The translations under genes were made by a program, and so were the position numbers. A model generated the notes under the pieces. The model did no database searches and was not told the origin of the DNA. It worked only from the letters and a program-made list of their open reading frames with translations. This document shows, one piece after another, positions 34,220-43,780 of a DNA stretch of 64,000 bases. The stretch is from Raphanus sativus (Eukaryota > Streptophyta > Magnoliopsida > Brassicales > Brassicaceae). Position 1 is the first letter of the stretch; the number at the start of each line of letters is the position of its first letter. The DNA is taken from NCBI RefSeq assembly GCF_000801105.2, contig NC_079518.1, positions 27,074,800 through 27,138,799 on the forward strand, read 5' to 3'.

Positions 34220-34632
34220 GCTTCATGATTAATGGGATTGATAAATTGATTGCCAGACTAGTCTCGGAGCTTCGTTGGTGGTTGCTCGGTCTAGACGAAT
34301 TCCGACGACCCTAAAGTGCTTCGCTTCCACCGCCAATTCCGAACTTCTCCGTTCCCAGCTCGATCGTCTTCACGCGGAGGCAGAGTCCACTCGTGCCAAA
34401 GGTCTCACCTTTATTTCCTTCTTAATTGGAATGAGCAACTGTGTGATTGATTGATGTCAAAGTTTGTTACTTTTCTTTTCTTTCTTTTGTTGTTTGTGTC
34501 CAGCAAATAGTAATAGGTTGAGACTTTTGAGATTATCCGAGGCTGCTGAGAATCTACGGAGACAAGCATATGTTCATGTTCAGACAGAGAAAGAGAACGA
34601 TGCAAGAGAGTTGCTTCTCCAGAGAGCTTGAG
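34220..34632 (+). pseudogene. Fragment of a small plant coiled-coil gene (unknown function)
   Basis: Exon-like pieces at about 34256-34400 (TTLKCFASTANSELLRSQLD, RLHAEAESTRAK) and about 34503-34630 (RLRLLRLSEAAENLRRQAYV, QTEKENDARELLLQRA then stop), joined across an intron with gtctca/cag borders. The 'LSEAAE.L..QA....E.ARELL' pattern resembles a plant protein of unknown function that I remember only loosely. It probably belongs to the outer element at 32211. Confidence 0.4.
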
Positions 34633-35006
34633 AAGGTGGTGGATTTTTTAGTTTCTCGTTTGTAATTGGCCATGAATGCTTGAGAAGGTGGTAGATTGGG
34701 AAGATCAATCGCGCTAATTTTGAATTGTTCATTTCATTGGGAGTTATCTGGAGTTTATGGATTTGAAATCAATTTGGTACCGAAACGAGGATCTTGAGGT
34801 TTATGGTGTTATGTGGCGTAGAAATTATCAGAAAAAAATCAAGTAATCTGGAACTTCTCAACTTGTTTGTGTAACAATGGCTGGTCTCTGAGAGTTGTTA
34901 GGAGTTTGAATTTGAGATCACCTGTCCTGAGTATAGAGTGGAGGTTTCTCACTGTCTAGAAATCCATCTTTAAATTTTATAAAACCCCCTTTGTTCCCAT
35001 AAGATT

Positions 35007-35258
35007 ATGTCTGTGGAAGCAGCAGCTTTTGATGCCTACTTTAAGGCTGTTTTACAGTGTTTAGAAATAGCAGATAGTGCATCGTACTTCATGATTGTTC
35101 AGGGTACTTTTGTATTGCAAGACAACAAGTTCAGATGGCTATCTCGTGTCTCAATTGACCCTTCGTCTGAGATGGTAACCGAAGATCCGTCTACTCCAGG
35201 GGAAAGCAAAGCAGCACAAGCGGTGGGCATGTACAGGACGATTCACTTTCTTTATTGA
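35007..35258 (+). pseudogene. Unrecognised 83-codon fragment
   Basis: Reads MSVEAAAFDAYFKAVLQCLE through VSIDPSSEMVTEDPSTPGES to a TGA. The composition looks like genuine protein (few repeats, mixed residues) unlike neighbouring translated AT-rich DNA. It ends just before a Helitron-like terminus at 35263. It could be another captured piece; no family recognised. Confidence 0.35.
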
Positions 35259-35262
35259 GTAA

Positions 35263-35285
35263 CTAGGTGATCCGCGTAGTTAAAT
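35263..35285 (-). other. Helitron-like 3' terminus
   Basis: Minus strand reads actacgcggatcacCTAG followed by T, matching the cgcggatcacCTAGT endings common in Brassicaceae Helitrons. The remainder of the element is not clear. Confidence 0.5.
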
Positions 35286-35311
35286 TATTGAGAATTCGGC
35301 AAAAAAAAAAA

Positions 35312-36179
35312 TCGTAAATAAAATCAAGTAGACACTGGGTTCGAACCCACACCCACGTTGTTTAGATCAAATGGCAAAGTACTTTACCACTGGGCTAGTG
35401 GCTCAATCAGATAAGTTACTATCACATTTAATATTATTTGGTATTAATTAAATATAAAAAATTATCTAAAAACTTAAAAAAATCTTTAAAATTTCTAAAA
35501 ATTGAAAAAATAATTCCAAAAAGAGAAAATTGTTTTTTCGGATTATAAAAAAGTTGAAAAAAAAAATTCGAAAAAATATTCCAAAAAATTATAAAATATT
35601 TCGAATCTGAAAACATATAATCAGAAAATATATAAAAAAAATTAGTTTTTATATACTAATTTTGGATTATACTAAATTTTTTTTATATATTTTCTGATTA
35701 TATGTTTTCAGATTCGAAATTTTTTATCCTTTTTTGAATTTTTTTTTGGAGCTATTTTTTCAATTTTTCTTTTTATAATTTGAAAAATGAAAAATTTCTT
35801 TTTGGCATTTTTTATAAAAAAATAAAGAAAATTATTTTTAATAGATTCTGATTATTTTCATTTTTATAACTTTTTTCATATTTTTGGATTATTTTTATTT
35901 TTCGATTTTTTAATCTGAAAAATGAAATTTGTTTTTTGGATTTTTTTTAAAATAAAAATTTTGGAAGATTTTTAAAATTTCTTTATTTTTATATTTTTGG
36001 AATTTTAAAGACTTTTTAAATTTTTAGAGAATTTTTTTATATTCAAAATTAGTACCAAATAAAAGTAAATGTGTTAGTACATAAATTGAATGTACCACTA
36101 GCCTAGTTGTAAAATACTTTGCATTTGATCCGAACAACTTGAGTTCGAAACCTGGTCAACGCTGTGCTAATTATTTGAT
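35312..36179. mobile_element. Foldback element bounded by inverted tRNA-like modules
   Basis: The outer 70-80 bp on each side are inverse copies that look tRNA-derived: left (minus strand) has CTAGCCCAGTGGTAAAG (A box) and GGGTTCGAACCC (B box); right (plus strand) has CTAGCCTAGTTGTAAAA and GAGTTCGAAACC. Between them the DNA is AT-rich and also largely palindromic; the centre (about 35602-35720) pairs cgaatctgaaaacatataat with its complement across about 30 bp. The whole can fold into one 430-bp stem. No coding capacity. Confidence 0.7.
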
Positions 36180-36207
36180 ATTTTTTATTTTTTATTTAGT
36201 ATTTATA

Positions 36208-37095
36208 TACTAAATTCTGACCTGTACTCCATGTTCAAAAACGCGGAGAACGCGGCCGAGTTCTCGGCGTGGAGGCGCTTGGCGGTTACTTGCCGTTTCG
36301 TTTAGGCTCTGTGCGCTCAAAAACTCGGAGCCGACAAAAAAAGAGATTTTTTTTTTCACTTCTCGGGATTAAAATCAATGGTTATGCTATATATCCATCA
36401 GATTTTGATATAAACACTAGTTAGAACAAGAAATTTGATGAAAAAAGGGAAGAAAACTGAAAGACGGCAGGTTAGGGTACGCAGAGATTTTAATTTCAGG
36501 GGAAGAAGACATGGGTAATTAAGTCATTATGCTTGATTATTAAATAAAAAAAAGTGACTTTTGCCCACGCTGTAAATCGAACCCATTAACTTAGGGAAGT
36601 CAAACAGACTTATACCACTAGGCCATGAGGCTAACTGATGTTATTTGTACATAATAATATGTATAATTACTTAAATATATTAAATTTATTAAAAACTAAT
36701 CCCCGATTAATCCACGATTAATCTTCGATTTTTTGGCTACTCGCTAGGCGGACACCGAGCGCCCGACTCGCGCCTAGCGCAATTTCGAACATGGCCTGTA
36801 CTCAAAAGAGCGGGTATATTTTTTTGTTTAAATTTAGTTTTCATATTTGTGTTTTCTTTGTGATTATATTCGTATGTTTCTTTGTAATCATATTTGTGTG
36901 TAAATCTTAATCGAAATATATTTTATTAAATAATGGCAATTTAAAATTTGATCCGATATACGTTCGGTTAGGGATATATTGCAGGTCGAATCCGGCCCAC
37001 CGACCCGCCAACCCGCTGGTTCCACATACTGTGGTTTGAGTTAACAATTCAAAATTTGGATAACAAAATGGGTCTTTCTTAGAATCAAAGTTCAA
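36208..37095 (-). mobile_element. Helitron 3' end and body, split by a MITE
   Basis: Removing the MITE at 36230-36794 restores actaaattctgacctgtactc joined to aaaagagcgggtatattttt, which aligns with the Helitron ends at 46858 and 47289. The following body (taaatcttaatcgaaata..ttatt.aataatggcaatttaaa) aligns with 47420-47480. Minus orientation. The other end was not found. Confidence 0.6.
36230..36794. mobile_element. Short TIR element with 8-9 bp target duplication, containing a SINE-like module
   Basis: Ends (c)catgttcaaaaacgcg and (inverse) ccatgttcgaaattgcg are TIRs; cctgtactc flanks it on both sides (36221-36229 and 36795-36803). The size of the duplication fits hAT (8) or Mutator (9). 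Interior ends are GC-rich (gcgcttggcgg...; ctaggcggacaccgagcgcc). At about 36545-36640 the minus strand has TGGCCTAGTGGT and GGGTTCGATTT, the A and B boxes of a tRNA-derived SINE. No protein. Confidence 0.8.
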
Positions 37096-37202
37096 ATATA
37101 AAAAAAAAACTGAATGAATAATGTATGTGATAATAGTTAATTTTTATTCAAAATATCCAATAGTCTAATTTCTCCCACAAAATGGGTATGGTATAAATGA
37201 AA

Positions 37203-37497
37203 GAGAAATTTCTTTAGATAGTCTTTTAGTTTATTTTTACAAAAATAGCATCTCAAAGAAAAAAAGACTAAAATTTTTGTATTGAAGGATAAATATACAT
37301 TTATAATCATTGGGTTAACTAATCTAAGAGTTAGGGTATAGAATAAAGAGATGTGGTTTTAAGAATGTATTCAATTTCTTAAAAATTAAAATAATTATTA
37401 AATTTTCAAAATGAAAAGAAATTATTTTAATCATTTTATATTTTGAAAACTATTTTTGTGATAAAAGTTTAAAATGTGGTATCTGAGAGAATTACTC
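37203..37497. mobile_element. Short Mutator-like TIR element
   Basis: Left end gagaaatttctttagatagt...acaaaaatag and the inverse of the right end gagtaattctctcagatacc...cacaaaaatag are similar over about 48 bp. The gagaaatt.tct.agat termini are familiar from Brassicaceae MULE-derived elements. Non-coding, AT-rich core. Confidence 0.6.
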
Positions 37498-37538
37498 CAA
37501 GTGAAACGTAAGAAAACTGAAGTTTATATATAAAAAAT

Positions 37539-38843
37539 GGGAAAATCGCATAAAAAACCCTCAAAGTGTCACTTACTAGCACTTTAAACCTTGAAGTTTT
37601 TTCACTAACACTTTTAACCTTCAAAGTGACATTTGTATCATAAAAACCTCCAAAGCAATAAGTTGACCGGTTCAACAGGTAATTTTTCAAGAAATAATTA
37701 TTTAATTAATAAAATAAACAAAAAAATAAATAAAAACTCCAAAATAAATAAAAATCGAATTTTTAATAAGATATAAGAAAATGAAAAAAAAATAAAAAAT
37801 ATATTTTTTAGAAAATTAAATAAATATTTTTAAAAATAATTAATTTTCTTAAAATATTAATAAAATAAAAATAACTAAAAAATTAATAATAAATAAGATT
37901 AAATTTAAATAGAGAATAACTAAATAAAAAGTTCACAAATTTTTAAAAATATGGAAAATATAAAATTCAAAATTCATTAGTGACGATGATGATTTCTCAC
38001 ATAACCATTAACAATGAAGATAATTGTCATATCTCCAATGATAGTTTCCAACATCATCATTGAAAATGATAAAAAAAAAAACTTTTTCAAACTTTTGAAT
38101 TTTAATTTTTTTTTTAAATCTATGATTTTTTTAGTTTTCTGTTTTTTTTTTTAATTTGATCTCATTTATTTTTGAATTTTAATTTTCTAAATATTAATTA
38201 ATTTTATAAATTATATTTAGATTTCTAAATTATATTTAGAAAATAAAAATTCAAAAATAAATGAGATCAAATTAAAAAACAGAAAAATAAAATTCATATA
38301 TTTCAGAAAAATGAAAATTCAAAAGTTTAAAAAAGTTTTTTTTTGTTATTTTCAACGATGATGTTGGAAACTATCATTGGATTTATGACAATTATCGTCA
38401 TTGTTAATTGTTATGTGAGAAACCATCATCGTCACTAATGAATTTTGAATTTTCTATTTTCCATATTTTAAAAAATTTGTGAACTTTTTATTTAGTTATT
38501 ATCTATTTAAATTTAATCTTATTTATTATTAATTTTTAGTTATTTTATTTTATTAATATTTTAGAAAATTATTTATTTAATTTTCTAAAAAAAATTATTT
38601 TTATTTTATTTTTTTCATTTTCTTAAATTTTATTAAAAGTTTCGATTTTTATTTATTTTGGAGTTTTTATTTATTTATTTTGTTTATTTTATTAATTAAA
38701 TAATTATTTTTGAAAAAATTACCTGCTGAACTGGTCACCTTATTGTTTTGGAGGTTTTTTTATGATACAAATGTTAGTGGAAAAACTTCAAGGTTTAAAA
38801 TGTTAGCAAGTGACACTTTGAGGATTTTTTATTCGATTTTCTC
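37539..38843. mobile_element. Near-perfect 1.3-kb foldback element (Mutator-like long TIRs)
   Basis: Left arm 37539 to about 38190 and right arm to 38843 are inverse complements almost throughout: gggaaaatcgcataaaaaac/gagaaaatcgaataaaaaat at the tips, ttgacc.gttcaacaggtaa further in, and ccaacatcatc..tgaaaat near the centre. Flanking 10-mers are tataaaaaat and tataaaaagt, one mismatch, fitting a 9-10 bp Mutator-type target duplication. No coding capacity. As a transcript it would form a dsRNA of more than 600 bp. Confidence 0.88.
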
Positions 38844-39291
38844 TATAAAAAGTAAATAAATTGAATGTTTTTTCTCGGCGAAAGTATATGTAAATATATA
38901 TATTTGTAAATTTATTTAAAAATAAATTGCAAATAACCACCAAACAATCTAGGTCACCACCCCCTCCAAAGAGTTTATTCGCGAGATCTCTGACTAGACT
39001 GCAAACCCTAATCCGTCGCCGGTAAGATTCCCTCTCCGTTCTTCTCTTTTTTTTTTTTAATTTCCCTCGTCTTCTTTAGTCCTTCTCTCGTTGTCTCGTG
39101 TTTCGTTATTTCTGAATCCAAAAATCGGTCTCTCCTCTTTTTGATCTCAGATGTTTTTTTTTTTCCTTCGTTCTTCACTGTTAATCTATTCCCACGGCTC
39201 ATCGTTGACTGCTTAGGTATCGAAATTAGCTTCACGCGTTTTACAAGTTTCGTATCGTATCGATCTCCGTCTTGACTGCCTGCCTGTTAAT
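38844..39291. other. TAF15 promoter and 5' UTR region
   Basis: From about 38960 the sequence becomes less AT-rich (ctagactgcaaaccctaatccgtcgccg), typical of a plant transcription start region with telo-box-like aaaccctaa, often found in genes for translation and RNA proteins. The 5' UTR very likely contains an intron before the start at 39552. Confidence 0.5.
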
Positions 39292-39551
39292 ATGATTATA
39301 ACGCTTCTCAGTGTTGATTAGGTCTATATCTGTGTATTCTATATGTACGCTCTTGTATTTGGTTTAATCATCTACAGATTCGTTTAGATGAAATTGGATT
39401 AAGATGGCTGCGTCTGTTACTATAATTATGATTATAACGCTTCTCAGTGTTGATTAGGTCTATATCTGTGTTTCTGTATAGTACGCTTGTGATGAACAAA
39501 TGGTTTTATCATCTACAGATTCGTGACGGCGTCTCGTTATTGGATTTAAAG
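39292..39551. repeat. Tandem duplication across the TAF15 5' UTR intron and start context
   Basis: A 42-bp block, atgattataacgcttctcag and the following ttaggtctatatctgtgt, is identical at 39292 and 39428. The similarity extends through gtacgct.tg..., tttatcatctacagattcgt to aagatggctg. The first copy carries its own ATG (39404) followed by GCTGCGTC, the second the true start (39552). The copy includes a potential acceptor (catctacag). Confidence 0.8.
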
Positions 39552-42273
39552 ATGGCTGGATATTCAACGAAAGGAGCTCCTACGAATGGATCAGTCTACG
39601 TTTCTAACCTTCCACTAGGCACTGACGAGAATATGTTGGCTGAATATTTTGGGACCATTGGGTTACTAAAGGTATGGTATTAAGCCAGGTACTCTAATGG
39701 TTTTGCTTCTATTTCTTTTTGACGTTATTGAATTCTTTTTATCCACAAGATGTCTAACTTTTTTACCGTTTTGTTTTATATAGAGAGACAAACGAACTGG
39801 TACTCCCAAGGTGTGGCTGTACCGAGACAAAGAGACTGATGAGCCCAAAGGAGATGCTACTGTTACCTATGAAGACCCGCACGCTGCTTTGGCTGCTGTT
39901 GATTGGTTCAATAACAAAGACTTCCATGGAAGCGTCATTGGAGTTTTTATGGCGGAGTCGAAGAGCAAAAGTGGAGGAGACCATCCGAGTGAGTCTTTCG
40001 GGTTCGATGGAGGTGCTGCTAACAAGGAAACAGATGGAGGAGGTGCTGGAAGGGGGAGAGGTCAGGGTGATTCTTCCGCCAAGCCATGGCAGCAAGACGG
40101 GGACTGGATGTGCCCAAATACAAGGTCTGTGACATCGGTGAGGAGCTTCATCTATCTATCCAATTGGTTTTGCAGCTTTGTATATTGGGAGTTTTTAGCT
40201 GTAGTGTTCTTATGTTCTTCTATTGTGGCAGTTGCACAAATGTGAATTTTGCGTTCCGTGGGGTTTGTAACCGTTGCGGAACTGCCAGACCAGCTGGTGC
40301 ATCTGGTGGCAGCATGGGGGCTGGTGGTCGTGGAAGGGGCCGAGGTGGAGGTGCTGATGGTGGCCCACCGGGGAAGGGTGCTTCTACTGGTCTTTTTGGT
40401 CCAAATGATTGGTCTTGTCCAATGTAAGTAATCTGATTAGGTCTGAAATAGTAGTTGGTTCACTTTCACATGATAACGAGCTACTAATACTTGTTAAAAA
40501 TACGGTAGCAATAGAAAGTTTACATTATAATGAGCGTATGGAAAGATTTGTATGTGGATGTTTTTGATTAACCCTTCACTTAGAAATGATGTGGCACTGA
40601 AACTGGCCCTAAGAATGTGTGAAGCCACCATGTTGATTCTAATCTCGCAAATTGTCTTCAGAGAGTTGTCAAACTGAAAAATTGGGTTGTAGACTTGTAG
40701 TTTTGATCCAGTATCCCGAGTTTTTCTTAGATTCTTATAAATTAGAGATTGTAAGTTAAATGGAATTTTATTTTTCTACTAGTTTAACTAAGAGGCTGCT
40801 CTTATTGGTGGCTATATATCCTCTAGTTCCGGTCTTTATTGTTTATTACTTTGGTCTGTAATCCTTTTGTTCTGATATTTTAATAATCAGGTGCGGTAAT
40901 GTCAACTGGGCTAAGCGTTTAAAATGTAACGTCTGCAACACCAATAAACCTGGTCAGAATGAAGGTGGTGTGAGGTATGACTCAGTGTCAATGATAAGCT
41001 TTCCTTTTTATTGTTCTTTTGCAATGTTGAACTGAGGATTGATATTTTAAATGATTATTTTTTTTCCGGTGAATTTAGGATACATTTATAGATTTTGTGT
41101 TCGATACTAGTAGTTTTGTTGTCACTTGTCAGCAGGGAATTTTTATTCTTCTTTAGAGATGGCCTAATAGATAATTGTAAAAAATAGGACAAGATATTCT
41201 CTTCTGCAATTTGACTGAGTGCTTCCTTTGCCACTGTGTTCAGTATGAAGAATGCTGCAGACGCATCAACATATGTTTTGGCAATTGATGTATCTCACTT
41301 GAAATATTTATAGTAGCAAAATAGAGTTACTAAAGGGTTTTAGCTTGACGGGCCTGTTGTGCTTATTCATTTATTCTTACTATATAGGGGAGGCCGTGGT
41401 GGTGGTTACAAGGAATTGGATGAACAAGAATTAGAGGAAACAAAGAGACGCAGGCGTGAGGCCGAACAAGTAAAATATTCTTTCACTGAAGCGTTCTCTG
41501 TGTTTGTGAGGTTTTTTTTTTGTTTGGTATACCGTTTAACTTTATGTCATAAAAATTTCAGGATGATGGTGAAATGTATGATGAGTTTGGAAATCTAAAG
41601 AAGAAGTACCGCGTTAAAACACACCAAGCTGACGCCAGACCTGCTGTTGCTGCTGGTCGTGCTGGGTGGGAAGTCGAGGAACTAGGTAATTTCTGTTTTA
41701 ACTTCAACTCAGAGAACTCCTCTGTCAGAATAGAACCTTTCCGATATGATAAAAACTAGTTGTCCCGATAGATACCTACTTCTGTAGTAAAAATAGACAC
41801 TTCGTTTGATTTTGCACATTAAGCTCAAGGCTATATGCTCATACTGCCAAATCCTTGAGGAGCTCCAATGATATGATTCTTGTATTACTTGGTGTTTCTC
41901 TTAAGAGCTTTCTTCTTTTAACTGAATGCATTAAAAAAGAAGGCGACAAAGATGAAAGGTTATACTAAGTTCGCCCAACAGTGTAAAAAAATGTTTGATT
42001 GCTGCTTTCCACAAAAAAAATGTCATGATCCAATGTGTTTATTCGGTGTATATCTATTGTGTGACAGGTGTTGATAGAGATGGAAGAGAGAGAAGCAGAG
42101 ACAGGCAAAGAGACCGTGGGGATAAGCATAGAGATCATCATCATCACTACGATAAGGATAGACGCAGGAGCAGAAGCAGAAGCCGAGAGAGGGAAAGAGG
42201 CAAGGAGCGTGACTATGACCGTGACAGGGACAGAGACAGAGACTATGGTCGTGGAAGCAGGTACCGTAACTGA
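39552..42273 (+). CDS. TAF15: TAF15-like RNA-binding protein (RRM, two RanBP2 zinc fingers, RD/RS tail)
   Basis: Exons: 39552-39671, 39784-40124, 40232-40423, 40891-40974, 41388-41469, 41562-41685, 42068-42273; 382 aa. The RRM is at about 13-100 (NGSVYVSNLPLGT = RNP2; KGDATVTYEDPHAA = RNP1-like). Two RanBP2-type zinc fingers follow: DWMCPNTSCTNVNFAFRGVC and DWSCPMCGNVNWAKRLKCNV, separated by an RGG-rich stretch. The C-terminus is Arg/Asp/Ser-rich (RSRSRSRERERG). Family: FET-related TBP-associated factor 15, a nuclear RNA-binding component associated with TFIID and splicing. All introns are GT-AG. Start chosen at MAGYS because RNP2 follows directly and the upstream ATG at 39404 is out of place. 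Matches At1g50300 from memory. Confidence 0.95.
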
Positions 42274-43664
42274 GAGATTGCTCACAAACTGTTAGAGTTT
42301 ATTTATCTTTTCCAATGTTTCATCCACTTTCTTTCTACAATATTTGGCAACACACAAGTTCTTTGGCCTTTTTCTTTTAATTGTGTGAAGTAAAAGTCTC
42401 GTGGAACTTTAACGGTCTACTTATATGTTCAGAGAATTATCCTTTGTCTTTTGTGTTATTTTGGTTGTGCCTTTGGTATTTTCTTTTTTGTTTCTTTTTT
42501 ATTTTTGAAACTTTTTGATTCTTCTTGTTTTATTGCCAATGATTTTCATCGCTGTATAATTGTGTAGCGAAACGAGCTAAAAAAGATAGAATATGGAGAT
42601 TTTTGTGGATAATACTTTCTCACATATCTCAAAATAGGATAAGAATAAAATTGGGATTTTGGTAATACATGGTCGCATTTGGAAATACGATGAAAAATGC
42701 TCGCAGTGGACTCGCACATATACTAGGAGAAAGAAAAACACCATTTTAGTAAGGACCACTCACATTCACATGCATTTTTGACAAAAGGAAATTTCAACAA
42801 AGAAAATGCCATAATAATTGTTAAAAAGTAAACGACGAAAATCAAATGTTGTCCAATCTTTAGTGAAGTTATCTGCACAATTTCAAAAAGTAATTAATAA
42901 TAGTCCGCAAAGCGAGAAAATTTGTAGCAGACCTCTCCAAAACCATGTCGCATTTGTATTATGATACTTTGATCTGTTCTCAGCACAAAATATAAAGTTA
43001 GATCTTGACTCCCAACCATTGTTTGATCGATCTCACAATAAGTCTTGACTGACGTTTCCACTGTACAAATGGCATTTTCAGTTGTATCTGGTCCCATCTC
43101 TTAGATAGGTAACTAGATATCCTAATCTGGACAATTATTTTACAATTATGAGATATAATGTATCTAATTTGTTTTTTCCCCTAAAATTATAATATATAAT
43201 TAGTGCAATTTCGAAAGTCCACGCGCGATGTTGTGGACTTTGAATTTGAATTTCTGTAAAATTTTGAACTGAACACAAACTTATAAGAATACCGCAATAT
43301 TTAGACAATAGCTTAGTACCATGAAAATTTGTGCAATTGGATAAAGTTATATTAGTTTTTTAGAAAGTCAATCATTCTCAAAGAAATGAGAATCAAATTC
43401 AATAGCATTCTTTTAAAAACAACAAAACAATACAAACAAAAACAATCAATTTTATTGAAATTTGAGATAATTTGAAAATTTTATGTGGTTTTCTATAATA
43501 TTTTGTATAAAACTATACTAGTTCAACATAAACTTTTGTCTTACTTCCGTCTAATTTCTATTTAAATTATTTTGTTAGTAAGTATTTTATTTTATTGTTG
43601 TAAATAAAGACAAATAAAACACTATGCATATCTCATTTCCATGTGGCCACTATAATTATTGCTC
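42274..43664. other. TAF15 3' region and NPH3 gene promoter
   Basis: No gene seen. AT-rich, with no clear inverted or tandem repeat. Confidence 0.5.
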
Positions 43665-43671
43665 TATAAAT
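43665..43671 (+). promoter_or_regulatory. TATA box of the NPH3-family gene
   Basis: TATAAAT 110 bp upstream of the start codon at 43781, in ctctataaattcc. Confidence 0.6.
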
Positions 43672-43780
43672 TCCAAAAACACACACAAAAATAAAACAGC
43701 GGAAGAATCAGAAAACAGCTTACAAACTAGTCACAAGACTCATTAGGCTTTCATACTCTGATGCAAAAAAATCCCGAGAA

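Larger units (their letters stand above)
32211..35260. mobile_element. Outer Pack-type element, left end clear, right end not found
   Basis: A TIR-like start (ctaccacctccaacgggg) follows TTAA at about 32211. The body is interrupted at the TTA at 32316-32318 by the element at 32319-34079 and resumes at 34080 with ggtttaaggattaaatcctt then aacgtggcaaggtgtgattgg. The same body motif (aaggact.a.tccttaa..cgtggca..gtgattgg) occurs in the element at 59738-63299, so they are one family. It carries the fragments at 34220-34632 and perhaps 35007-35258. The right terminus is not identified; the end given is approximate. Confidence 0.45.

Noticed and set aside
35325..35405. A tRNA gene
   Set aside because: A and B boxes are present, but no acceptor stem or anticodon arm can be formed; it is a tRNA-derived repeat end.
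39404..39420. Start codon of TAF15 at 39404
   Set aside because: This ATG is in the duplicated leader copy; the RRM reading frame begins at 39552 and the earlier ATG is followed by different sequence and stops.
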